Origin: Platynereis dumerilii
Taxonomy: Eukaryota > Annelida > Polychaeta > Phyllodocida > Nereididae
Assembly: GCA_026936325.1 (NCBI GenBank)
Contig: JAPTHN010000154.1
Coordinates: 434,001 to 498,000, forward strand
DNA length: 64,000 bases
Direction of reading: 5' to 3'
Under the pieces are notes generated by a model. It ran no database searches, was not told where the DNA came from, and saw nothing but the letters and a program-made list of their open reading frames with translations. Shown here piece by piece: positions 24,425-36,000 of the stretch. Each line of letters starts with the position of its first letter. Position 1 is the stretch's first letter. The position numbers were made by a program, and so were the translations under genes.

Positions 24425-25919
24425 GCCTACAATTCTCTGTCATGGAAGGGCAAATTATTGTCCGAAAGATGTTGTCCTGGGCAGGCATCCATTTTATGTA
24501 CATAGGCCCTAAATGTGTTCTGAAACAAACTTGAGAAAAACTTGAACTTCTCAGAATGATGTCTAAGACATAAACAATCTAGAAATGTTCTAAAATTCTG
24601 TTCAGAACATCTATGACACTGAGAAAGAAGTTCCAACCTCTCACAGTATTTATATCTAACACATATATCTGATGTTGGGAACAAACAGCATTTCATCAAA
24701 TCACGTATTATAGTTTCACATTTGGGGGCAATTTCTTCTGGAGAACGGTCTGAAAAGAATCGTGAAATGATCTTGAAAAACTCCTGTAATACATGAGCCC
24801 CTAACAAAACAATCACTGTTCTGTCTTCTGAGACTCTCTGGACTTATTCTCGTCTAAGTCTCGTCCAAGCTGTGAATGAGATGACACCAGTTGCACCTTC
24901 TTTTAAATCGTTTTAGAAAACTTCTTTTCCACTTTTTTTTTAAATTCCTGGGAATATAAAGAGTCCCCAGTCTCAAAATCCTGGCACGAGTCTCTCTTGT
25001 TAAACTCAAGGTGGTGACAGTATTTACAAGGAATCACTGAATTTAATTTGCAATGCTGGCCAATTTATTTTCTTGTTTAATTGCTCTTGATAAGTCTACA
25101 ATATTAATATACTTGAAAATAGTTTGTGTTTAAATTGAATTTATTGTATAGGAGGAATCAAGTTAATTCCCTAATTTCTACTCAGATGAACCTTTCCTAC
25201 AAAGTGATTCCCAGTGGAATAAGGAAAACAGATCAATAGAATTGCTTTGTTTTACTTTTTCCACGGATCTATAAGCAAGTTCGTGGTTTTGGTCAGTCAC
25301 TAGGTATATATACTGACCGCAATTTCTTTTTTTTGTCTGGTATTGGCCTATGTATTGTATCAACATGTATTATGCATAGAATGATTGTTATCAAATGTTC
25401 CACAATCTCCATACTTTCTGTCTGTGTTGTAAGGAAGCTGGTGGTCATTGCACTTGTCCATGCAGTTGAATGGATCTGTCTCTTTTTAAATGCTTTTAAT
25501 AGGCATACTATCAATGTTTACCAAAACGTCTGTTTGCAACGTTGGGGCAACATAAGACCCAAGGAGGTGTGCCGTGCCTTTCAATGGGACCTTTACCTGT
25601 GACAAACGAAGCATGCGGACATGTAAGATGAAGCTGAAAGGAGGCACAGACCTGGCCAAATGAAGCATGGGGGTCTTGAAGGAGGCATACTATGTGCATT
25701 TAAGCACCAGTAAATGCAGTAATCAAGTACAATGGTTGTACAATGGATGTACTCCACAATCATGGAGGTATAAGTATTGCATGATGCATGTTTTTTTTTC
25801 TTGTTGTTTGGTCATAACTTGTTGTTTGGGAAATGCTGACAGGTAAGGAAAGTTGGCTTGAATTTGTATCAATGCAGTCACACTGTTGTGCCTTGTAGCT
25901 CTCCATGGTTGTGCCAAGG
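24425..25919. other. Stretch without recognised gene
   Basis: A 129-codon minus-strand frame at 24427-24816 is rich in Cys, Phe and Leu, but I recognise no domain and its length is near chance expectation. Overlapping 60-codon frames at 25486-25699 meet a CACAG-GTAAAG donor-like site on the minus strand, without a matching acceptor. Confidence 0.4.
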
Positions 25920-26122
25920 ACAGTTAGCTGGTCAGTCATGCTGTCTTCTAACTTCTAAGCTCTGGACCAAACTCAAAGCCAGCAAGGCAGCAGTCAGCTA
26001 TCATGCAAACCAACCAGGGCAATTATCATTTACGTGTGTCCTCCACTTGTCCTAATTAGCCAACCGAGCCAGTCTGGGTGCAAAAGTTTAATACAGGACG
26101 TAGATCCCCAACATCCATCCAT
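25920..26122 (+). mobile_element. tRNA-derived SINE, family A copy 4 (eroded)
   Basis: The head is barely recognisable (TTCTAAGCTCTGGACC parallels copy 2). The 3' half is clear: TGTCCTCCACTTGTCCTAATTAGCC, then AATACAGGACGTAGATCCCC and short ATCC repeats, in the order seen in copies 1 and 2. Confidence 0.5.
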
Positions 26123-26610
26123 CATTAGCCAACTATCCAGCTGGTAAAGCAGTCAGTTGATGGACAAATTGTTGACAAATACTCTGCCACTTTCTCTCTT
26201 AACTTTTACATGGTTCCAGCATGGTAGCTTCATGCTCCCATTATTTGTACTAACATCACATGACTCCTCACTTCACTAATTGCCCCAAATTATATTAAAT
26301 GGACAATTAAATACCCTATGACAAACATGGATGATTGATCATTATTACTGAGGACAGGACCACATTATTAAGTGGACACTGTGGTAAAAAGTGGTGAAAA
26401 AGGTTTACACAAGAATTCCTAACAAACAGGGGAATTACATTAGTAGCATAGAATGCTCTGACAGTTGGTATAGAATGCAAGCATGGCCACCCAGAGGGGG
26501 ATTAAACAGTTGATGTCTTTGGTTGTCTAGTGGGATAAACTTCTACAAAGTAGAGATATAGGTTCATGATACTGAAGAGAGCTCTGAGGTTTGAACATGC
26601 CAGCACTTAT

Positions 26611-27006
26611 ACTATGCACTGTGTACCAACCAAGTGACCCAATTAAGGATTTTCTTTGTTTACATTTTGCTAGTTTTCATATATAGAGCAAGCAACACAT
26701 TTTGCCATATAGCCAGTATGCTGTCATATAGCATACACAGTACACATAAAAAAATTGGAATCAATCAGTTAATTTTCTGGTAGATTAGGCAGTTTTAATA
26801 AATTTTAGTGCATTTTTTACTAGAATCGCCAAATCTTTTGATAGCTGAATATTTTAAGCTTGAAATTTCACATCAAGATTACTGATACATAAATACAGCA
26901 TACTGGCTATGTTATATTGTAATTACATTGATTTCTGGTCTAAAATTTAAGATTTTATGATTAACTAGGTCGCTTCGCATAGAGCAAACGGTACACAGTG
27001 TATAGT
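26611..27006. mobile_element. Old fold-back element, 396 bp
   Basis: Outer arms ACTATGCACTGTGTACC (26611-26627) and GGTACACAGTGTATAGT (26990-27006) are inverted repeats with one mismatch. A second perfect 16-bp inverted pair, ATAGCCAGTATGCTGT at 26709-26724 and its complement at 26895-26910, sits at nearly equal distances from the two ends (98 and 96 bp). This symmetry supports one long, decayed fold-back structure. No target-site duplication was resolved. Confidence 0.55.
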
Positions 27007-27221
27007 GATGACTGGATTGCAAAGAAGTGCTGGAATTGTGATCCAAGACAAGAATGGACAATAGGTAACTATGATTACAGTGCAATCAGAAGAGTGAGGA
27101 TTGTGGGACTTTACTTCTATGTTTTTGTCGTATTATTATAACAGTTGGACTGTATATGCATTTTGAATAAAAGAAATCAGAAAATCCCCAAAAACTGGAG
27201 TAAAATAGTTTTGAAGGTTCC

Positions 27222-27238
27222 AAAAAAAAAAAAAAAAA
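27222..27238 (+). repeat. A17 run
   Basis: Seventeen adenines lie 56 bases after an AATAAA at about 27165. This could be the 3' tail of a retrocopied transcript, but no recognisable coding or SINE sequence precedes it. Confidence 0.6.
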
Positions 27239-29246
27239 GACAATTTTAAAAGGTCGTCAAATTAGCAAATCGATGATAGAATCCCTCTGAATCTTGTTGT
27301 GAGTTTGTTCTCTCACTTTTAGGAAGCACACAGTCCACACACAGCCTGTCATGTGTGGGGAAATATGGGTAATGTGAGAATGGTACTGACAACAAATTTG
27401 ATTCATGTGAGAGCTTAATGATCATGCCTATGACATGTTGGGGTAGAGCTGACATGTGCTGATGGCACATGGACTTAATGTCATGTAGATTATTATTAGC
27501 CCAACAGGTAGGGTTACTTTTGGTGCCATGTACACATTTCAGCATTTCAGGTGTTCTGTGCTAAACATAAAATAATACAAAGGTACCACTGTTGCAATGC
27601 ATGGACTGTTTTTCAAGTAAAACCAAAGTTCTATTGGTAGTATATGTGTTCTTTGCACTGTACAGTGTTGTAACATTCGTTTTTACATTGTAAATATTTG
27701 ACTTTTGAATAATTTTGTAGATATGTCGCAAAGGCGATGCCGTTGTCGTGAAGGAACAAAACGCACTTTTGTAAATTTTTGTTTTATAATTTTAAGATCA
27801 CTATTTTAGATATGCATCGTCTCTTTTCATGAGTCAGTTAAATACTATTGTGCATTTCCGGTCGGTTTATCGAATAAAAATTGATAATGAGATATTCTAG
27901 CGTGTTAATCGGTGATTCAACAGTGTATCGCATCATGTCATATCATATACGAAAATGTGACATTTAGCAATGTCAAGTCACTCCAATTTAGCGAAGAGAC
28001 AAGTTTAAAAACACCTCAGAAATTCAGAATGCATTGGTTTCACAGTGGCTGGGTGTTAAATGCAGTGCACAAAGTTTGTTTTGTAAAAGGACCCCGTAAC
28101 AAATTACTGGAGGTTCTAAAAGGAGTTGCTTTTTGGAGGGGAGAAGATTTAGCCGTAAGAGTCATTCGGGGTCCTTCAGAGGCAGCCAAGCAGAAGTCAG
28201 CCTTCCCTCAAACCAACATCACCTCCTTCACTTCAAAAGGAGAGTATCAGCACTTTATCAATTTATGCTCAGGTGAAACTGAAAAGGAATGAATAACAAG
28301 TGAATAGGACGGCCTACGAGACTGAATGGGTGGCTCTCGACTCAGTCTCGAGTCTCGAAGAAGCAATGTACTGCACAAACAGCGGCTTATTACGCATGCG
28401 CTTCGCACCCTGCACTCCACTCAACTCCGTAGTGTTACATTTGCTGCGAGACTTGTCTCAGGATTCTAAAGACAGTCCTGCACCAAAAGAATTATTGGAC
28501 AACAGGACCGCACAGGGTGTTGAACCACTGTTGACAAACAGCCAGTAATAAATAGTTGCCTGAAATAAAATGGAAAACATAAAAATAGAAGAATATAGTA
28601 AAACCATAAAATGAGATGAAACCCGATATATCGGCAATCAAAGCATATCAAGTAAAGACGGCGAGGAGAAAATTGTATTCAAAAATACAGAACTAAGTGT
28701 TATACAATCTTGCACCTTATGGCAACTTGAGCAGTGAAACTGGATCTGGGATGATTAACACTAAAATTAGTGGTTAGCGTATATGGTTGGCATGAAAAAT
28801 GTTATACTTGTAGCTTGTTCGTGTTATGTGCTTCTTAAAGGCTATACTTCAGTTGGATGGTAGCAGGAGGTCCATATGATGTGGTATATGATTGTATAAA
28901 ATATAATGTAGTTTTAAATGCCACCAAGTTGGGAAGATAACATCAATGGAACGATTTGTCAGAGGAGGAGACCAATTTGATCTTCTAAATGACTTTATTA
29001 TTTTAATTATGTGTTGACGGCATTTTAAATGAAGTTTAATTATGGCCTACCCTCAGCTAAAGGAGACAGGTTTTGTTACAAATGGACAAAAAAAATCAAG
29101 ACGATACTCTTCTGGTAGTTCTGTAAACTGCAATCATTACTGTGAACATGTGTCATAAATTCCATACTACAACAGATCTGCATATATATTATGTATGCTA
29201 TTTAAAGTTCACAACTGAAGCTTGAGAGATAGTTTTTAGTGAAAGT
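27239..29246. other. CpG-richer patch with two adjacent open frames, unassigned
   Basis: 27720-28520 contains more CpG than usual here, including ACGCATGCGC at about 28392-28401, which resembles an NRF1 site. A 126-codon plus frame (27912-28292) is followed 8 bases later by an 82-codon plus frame (28300-28548). I recognise no domain in either, and frames of this length are expected once or twice by chance. A promoter or 5' exon is possible. The remainder is AT-rich and featureless. Confidence 0.3.
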
Positions 29247-29328
29247 AGGTCACTTGAGGTCAGCGAGGTCAATTTGGAAGGTCATTGTAATTTTGTAGAA
29301 CATCGTCAATTGGAAGATCACGAGGTCA
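29247..29328 (+). promoter_or_regulatory. Cluster of five AGGTCA half-sites
   Basis: Exact AGGTCA hexamers start at 29247, 29257, 29266, 29279 and 29323, all on the plus strand. The first three form a DR4 then a DR3 arrangement (spacers CTTG and GCG). These are nuclear-receptor-type spacings, but AGGTCA words are frequent across this window, so chance or an old repeat is a real alternative. Confidence 0.25.
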
Positions 29329-32295
29329 TGTACACTGAAGTGTAAATTATGGGAATGACATGAAGTCATGTAAACAAGATTGTGCTCAAGTCACTCCCAT
29401 ATTTAACACAGTCAATAAGGAGCAATCTTGGACACGCAACTCTTTAATAACAGAGCAAGAGTAGCTTTTGAGTTTAAAGAGACTTTAAAGCAATGTAAAT
29501 AAAGAGGTTGAGTGTCATTCCCAGGGGCATGTTACTGTAGCAAGTCTGGTGCATTCACGATTTAGTATATGGAGTGCATTGAAAAATTTACCACCCAGTG
29601 AATCTTGTGTCAGAGTGATAACATCATGCTAACAGAGATTGAGCTACTCACTGCTGGTTCTCCTGTTTGTTTGAGCCTTGCTTGCACCTGACAGCTGAGC
29701 AGTTCTGAGTTGCACAGGCTTGAGCCGCACTGAATCTGGTAGTGAAAGGGAGAAATGACTCTTGCTTAGACATCTTGGCTTGATGATCTTTCCTCATGTA
29801 GATTTCAGTGTGTACAATTTAATCACTGTAACGTTAGATCATGATATTATCAGCCTTGACCTGTCGTGATCTTGTAGTTGTACCATACTTATGAGATTGG
29901 CAAGTAATGTATTTCGGTATAAGCCGAACCTGTTCATTGTTGAGATGTTTGAAATGCGAATGTAAGTCATTTTGACTCCCTCCTACATCTTCTACAAGTT
30001 ATCTACAACCTAAAGAACCACTTGTATTGTATAATATCAGATACTTGCTAACATTTTGCAGAATACATGCTAACATTTTGCAGAATTTGAGCATTTCAGA
30101 TACCCTTCAGCAATGAAGGACTGCACCATGGCCTCTGTGCCTCTGCTCAAGTTCTGCTGGTATATTTAACTTCCCCTATCACCTAAACCCTTGTCAAAAT
30201 TACAATGCTCAAGATGTTTACATATTGTTAGATCTTTATGTAGCTTATGCTCATGGTATGACATATATAGTAATTACTTTGCCATTTTGTTTTGTAACAA
30301 TTGTGACTTATGATATTTGAGACCCTAAAACCAATTGAGCCCTAATATAGCTTGAGGTTTTATTTAAGAGGAAGTTGTAGTAAATAGAGAAGTATTGCTA
30401 GTGTCACAATAGCCAAGCAAAATGAATTATACAAGAATTTTAAGTCATTAAAGCTTCATAGTTAATGAAACGTGCTGACTCTGCTCAGGCAATTTGTACA
30501 TCTTTCTTGTCTTTCTCTTTCTTAAGATCTGGAATTCCTGCCCTGACAGAAGTGTTATAGATACAAGCCACTTCCTTGGCAGCTGAATGCCATTTATTAG
30601 GTTGTAATGGCTTTAATGATACATTTGACTGATGCTTTTGAATTATTTTCAGACTCTGTGGAGAGCCTCGAGTGCATACTCATAAAAGTTCTGATCTTCT
30701 TGGTGGCTTTTTTGTGGCTTTAAAAAACTGTTGTGCTCTCTCTTTTTACTTTTTTATTTTATTTTTGTTAATTCAGACTTTCTTTTGCACTTTCTTCTGC
30801 ATTTAAATGCAAGTTGGGTGCACTTCCCTCACACTTCTCCATTCTTTGCTCTGCAATGCTCTGCAATTTTGAAGGAACTTTATGAATGCTGAGTAAGAAT
30901 TGAGAATTTAGACAAACTTATCACCATGGAAATTGGGGGCTTGTCCAGGGTCTATGGCTGCAATTAAACGGGGATTGTTAGCTCACTTTGGGAGGCTGTT
31001 TAATGAGCCATTTGTGAAATTATAATAGGAAATGTGTGAAAACTGCAGATAAGAAACTTAAAGAAAGCAGAAGCATGCGTGGTTAGGAGTCTTATGAAGG
31101 AGTAAAGGGTAAACTACAATAACTATAACTATACCATAACAACTGTAAAGACTTGCCATTTCTTACTAAAACCACCATATATCAAATGATAAATGCATGC
31201 CAAAGGTGTTTCCTTCTCCTTTTTTGTGCTTTAAAAAATGTAGTTTTTCCCCTTTATTTTCTTTTTAAAGTTTTAAGAGCTTAAAGAGATTGTCCCTGTA
31301 TTTAGCCTGAGGGTATGCTGAAAGCAGTAATTCAAATTGACCAAGTTGTCACCTCATGGAATGACACTTCTTAGTGTTTAGACAGTAAATTCAAGAGTTG
31401 TAACGTGATGTAATGGGATGTAATGTGTGCAAGTGACATGGAAGTCTATGGGACTTAGTACTGAATCAGGAGATCACAACAAGTCATTTTAAACAATCTT
31501 TGAACAAAAATCACATTTAAAGCTGTGAATCTGAGCTGATGAAATGTTGGATTGGCTTCACAGTTCTGTTGGAGAATGGCTTGAGTCGAGAAGTCTCAAA
31601 TGCCTGTCTCTTATTACTCCAATGGCAAAACCCCTTGTATATGGTTACTCCTCACAGACATTCAAGATTTGGAGAACCCAACTCAAGCTTCAACTCCAGA
31701 CACAACCTGCTCTCCACTTGAAATCTCGTTTTTTGTGTGAATTGCTGAGACTCAGTGAGAGGTGATTTAAGTGGTTATGTGTGTCAGTTGAAATGTAGTT
31801 GAAATGTTTAAGAGTACACTTTCAATTGTTATCACATTGCTCAGTTAGCTTTCATTGTTGTAACCTACTCTATTGGAATTATATATGATATTTTCTAGCC
31901 CCCCTTCAGGTGGTGTGAGTTGCCTGTAGTCAATTCCATTGGAAGAACTTTGGATTTAGGATATTCTGTCACATATGAGGAGGCCTTCCATGTCTTTTGA
32001 TATCACAGAACATTCTGCCAAATGTGTCTACCCTATTTCCTGCACTGCATGTAGATATTGCATGTTATTATTCCTACCAGATTGGCAAAACATTAATTGA
32101 TTTGTTTTGGCGTATACATAGGAATGATATTTTCCTGTCTTTTCTCACAGAATTTTTTGTATTGCTACCAACTCCTACTAATTTCATTGTGCACATGTAT
32201 GTATTGTCATAGATAATCCAGCTTCATTGCTTATCACATTGTCTAAATTACCATAATTATCGTTATCAATAATCCGTATCATTGCTTATTACATT
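29329..32295. other. Stretch without recognised gene
   Basis: Contains a 22-bp tandem duplication at 30046-30089 (unit TGCTAACATTTTGCAGAAT plus 3). Otherwise AT-rich unique-looking sequence with only short frames (60-73 codons). Confidence 0.45.
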
Positions 32296-32436
32296 GGCTC
32301 TTGGCTCTTAGTCTTGACTGCTCCAGTCTTCGCTATCCAATCTTTGCTCTTCAGTCTTTGCTCCCTGGTCTTTGCTCTTCACAATCTTCAGTCTTCACTC
32401 TCTAGTCTTCGCTCTTCAATCTCTTGTGTCTTCATT
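32296..32436. repeat. Degenerate TCTTCAGTCTTTGCTC minisatellite
   Basis: About eight to nine imperfect units of roughly 15-17 bp (TCTTCAGTCTTTGCTC, TCCCTGGTCTTTGCTC, TCTAGTCTTCGCTC and others) in tandem, almost pure pyrimidine apart from G in fixed positions. Confidence 0.7.
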
Positions 32437-32840
32437 CATCCTTTTCCTGTCTTGACACGACACCCCCCCCTCCTTGCTTTCCAAACTTGGGAAAAGGGCC
32501 CAAGGCGATGGGACCTAGGTAGTATACCCCCTCTCTCCACTTGGACCCAGCAGGGGTGCTTATAAATCTCCCTGTCCTCTGACCCCAATCACAATGAAGG
32601 CTGTGAGGCAACTTGGTAATCTATTGTTACTGATCTCGGTTGAGCACCTCTGAAAATCACTAAACTGTGGGGAGTGGCTGGCAGCACGAGAACATGGCGA
32701 AAGACAAGCAGAAGTCGAGAATGGGAAAGACACTGAACGACAAAGATTCACAAAGACAGACAAGAAGTCAAAAAGACAGACGTGGAGGAAGATATGGCGG
32801 AAGTGCAGACAGTGAGATATAAGAATTTATACAGACGGAA

Positions 32841-33048
32841 CACTGTAAAATCAGAAGTTTGAGTCAGATTAAATGATTGAGTGAGATGGTTGCACAATTC
32901 CTTTGAGCAAGCATACTTGTTCTTTTATGTAATTACAACTGACAGATTATCATACTCAAAACAACAAGCTATATCTGCTCAAAGATGTGGTGCAATCATC
33001 TCATGGTCTTTATCATTTAAGCTGACTAAAAATTCAAATTTTACAGCG
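32841..33048 (+). mobile_element. CACTGTAAAAT-ended MITE, short copy
   Basis: The 208-bp element begins CACTGTAAAATC and ends AAATTTTACAGCG. The 5' internal block ATTGAGTGAGATGGTTGCACAA matches the long copy at 10301-11277 and the copy at 55425-56039, and the 3' end resembles their ends. It appears to be an internally deleted member of that family. The flanks (AA left, TA right) give no clean duplication. Confidence 0.7.
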
Positions 33049-36000
33049 TATGACAGACAATTAGAGGAACAATGTGATATAGCAGGCATAATGTAGGAGA
33101 CAGACAGTCCAAGTGCACCTCAAGAGACAGACAGAGGCACTCAAAACAGACAACTGGCTAACACTAAAGACAGAAGAAGACAGATGGTGGCGCGTGAGAT
33201 AATGGAAGCACCTCTTTATAAGGTGGTGTTTATTTGTAAACTTCTGTTATATTGAGTGCTAGTTATGAACACTTTATGAATGCATTTTATGACAGTTTTG
33301 TTTTATGGGGTGTTGTTCACAGCCTTCTGAAAGACGAGTCTAAGGAAATGAAGGAATACTGCCATAGCCACTTGTGCATCATGTGCAAGACTCCCATAAA
33401 ACATGGCCAGAAAGTCTAGGAACATTGTGTAAAGTCGTATAAAATGGAATAAATATTTAGTCGGAGTCAATGATTCTCGTTTTAATTGCTTCATTGTAGA
33501 TTTTTGAAGTGGCTTCCTTACTTTTTTGGAGCAATAAACATTTTGTAAGAGAATGAGTTACAATATCAAAAAAGTTAAAAAGTATCAAAAGTCAAACGAC
33601 AACCATCTGTGCTGGTGTGAGTCTGATTTCACAAGAGTTTTTAGTCTTTGCTGATGATGGCTAGGAGAGGTTGTGAATTGTCACCTCCAGGAAAAATTGA
33701 CCATTTATGAAATTCTGACGAATAAGGACAACAAAATGTTTTACTAACAATGTGTGGTTAATAAAAGATAAATACCGTATATGCTCAATGATCATCTTAG
33801 TCACTGCTGTGAGAAGAAATTGATTGGTTGAAGTCCATTGGCTGAAAATACAACCAGATCATATGATATTCTCCTAGTCTCACACTCACAGCTGTCTTTA
33901 GTCGGTCTGGTGACTGGGAAAATTTCAGATAAATCTGAGAAAAATGGTCATTAATTTAGAATGTATGGGACACACATGACACCCTCATGGCAGGCCATTT
34001 GCAGCATTTGGTTACCTGGTTGGTTTACCTGAGTTGGTTTACCTGTGGTGTGGCCTTTGGTACAGTTGGTGTCATGGCAATTGACCCTGGTCATTGAGGG
34101 GTCAAGGTATCTTGTGACATGGTCAAAATAGCCCCAGGTAAGCTAACAACAATCTAACCAAATGCCTGTGATCTTCAAAAGACTCATTTGCATACCTGGG
34201 CTGGGGAATTTCTCTTATTCTTTGGGAAAAGACAGGACCTTAGACAGGCACTTCTTGATGTCAAGTCATGAAGGGTAGATATAAATAAACATATACACAA
34301 TCATTGCTATACATATATGCCTATTTTGTATAGTATTCTACATATATTCAGGAGCATTGTTGGATGATTGGTCTCCAACAATCACTGTCAAAATTAGGGA
34401 AAATTCAGTATACCCTGCCACTAACACATATAGTACACACAGAACCATACATGTATTGAATTGTATTCATACATGTATTTGAGCTTTTGTATTGCTGTCA
34501 GTGATCAATAATTTCAATACGCTTTTCAGATTTCCAATATCATCATTGTTCCTTTGTAAATATATATTCTGGCAATTGTGGCAACTCCACAAGGCTCTCA
34601 TGTCAGCTGATTGACCTAAGTTGAACTGAACAGTATGGTATTTGATGACAATGTTGAAAAAAATTGGTAAAAACAAAATAGATACATTTGAAGAAGGACT
34701 GAATCAGAAAATAATAATTATGATCCAATTTTGAAAGATTAAAGACATATATATACGAGCAAGTGGACTCGTGGAGTATGTGCAGTCAACTGAATGGCTT
34801 ATAAATACTATCACCTCTCTCACTGAATCCTTGGACTTTCTGGGAAATCCCCCCTAACACTTTTGCTAGTAAAAGGTCCAAGCCTAACTGTAACTTCTAC
34901 CAGTTCTAGGGATTTGGCATAGTGACTAGAGTGCACTGATGTCACCCAGGGAGCAAACCCCAGAAGTCAACCCTGATGTGGAATAAATTTCTGCCAAATT
35001 CGACCCCTTGTCTGTCTAGACCTTGAAATCGAGACGTGCTTTTTACCTGGATGAGAATCTCACGAGAATCTCGTGAGAATCTCGCTGGGTCTCACCGGTG
35101 CTTGCAGTTATGGACTGATCCCAAAAGCAAGCAAGAGTGCCACCCTCAGCTCCCAGTTACTTAAGATTACTCATGACTTGCTTGGGCATCCCCTTACTTG
35201 GTCCTTAGCCCCTTTAGCCTCTTAAAGGTCTTAAGATTTCAGATTCAGCTCACCCCATGTGCCAACTTGCCCTCTGCACATACTGCTGAGGTGTTGTTTT
35301 TCCTGGAAATCACCTGTAGACCTCCAACATTCTGGGATTTTGGAGGTAGATTTGTAATGTGACTTTTATTGTAAGTTGGTTATTATGAAAAAACTATGAC
35401 ATACATGCCCAATTTGATGTCCATTTGATTGGACACCCACAACTGGACCATCAGTTGAAGTCAAGGGTGTTTGAGATACTTCAAAACCTAAATATCAGAA
35501 TTGGTTTTTAATATTTTTGTGGAATGAAGTGATTCTAACTCTTAAAATTTGATGACCATTTTACATAGACTAACACAGCGCAGAGCCTTTCTGGTGTGTG
35601 AACAGTGTAATCTGAACTTTTTATTTGCTAACCAATATGAACTTCTACAGTGAAAAGGAAACAGAAATAGGTTTTTTTGTGGGTCTAAGCTGGTCAATCT
35701 CTCTTCTGTGTGCTTCATAATTTGCACTCTGATTTGAGACCAGATTGTAAAATTGCTTTGCACGTAAAATGCGGGTGTGTTTTGAAGTAAAGCTATAGAA
35801 TTTTTGCTGTGGAGGAACACCTGTGCCGAAGAGGTTGTTTTGTAGTTTATACGGTGAATATGGATATATATCTATACGACACTCTCTAGTATATCTGTAA
35901 ATTGGATTTAAAGTGAAATGTTGAATTGTGAAGTATGTTTCGGTAAAGTTCTCTTTAAACTTCATTCCTTTTGTACCAATGCGTTCTAGTGTCATATGAC

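Noticed and set aside
24427-24816. 129-codon Cys-rich minus-strand frame
   Set aside because: No recognisable Cys spacing or domain, no splice support, near chance length.
27000-27238. Processed pseudogene ending in the A17 run
   Set aside because: AATAAA and an A-run are present, but no coding sequence or SINE body precedes them and no flanking duplication was found.
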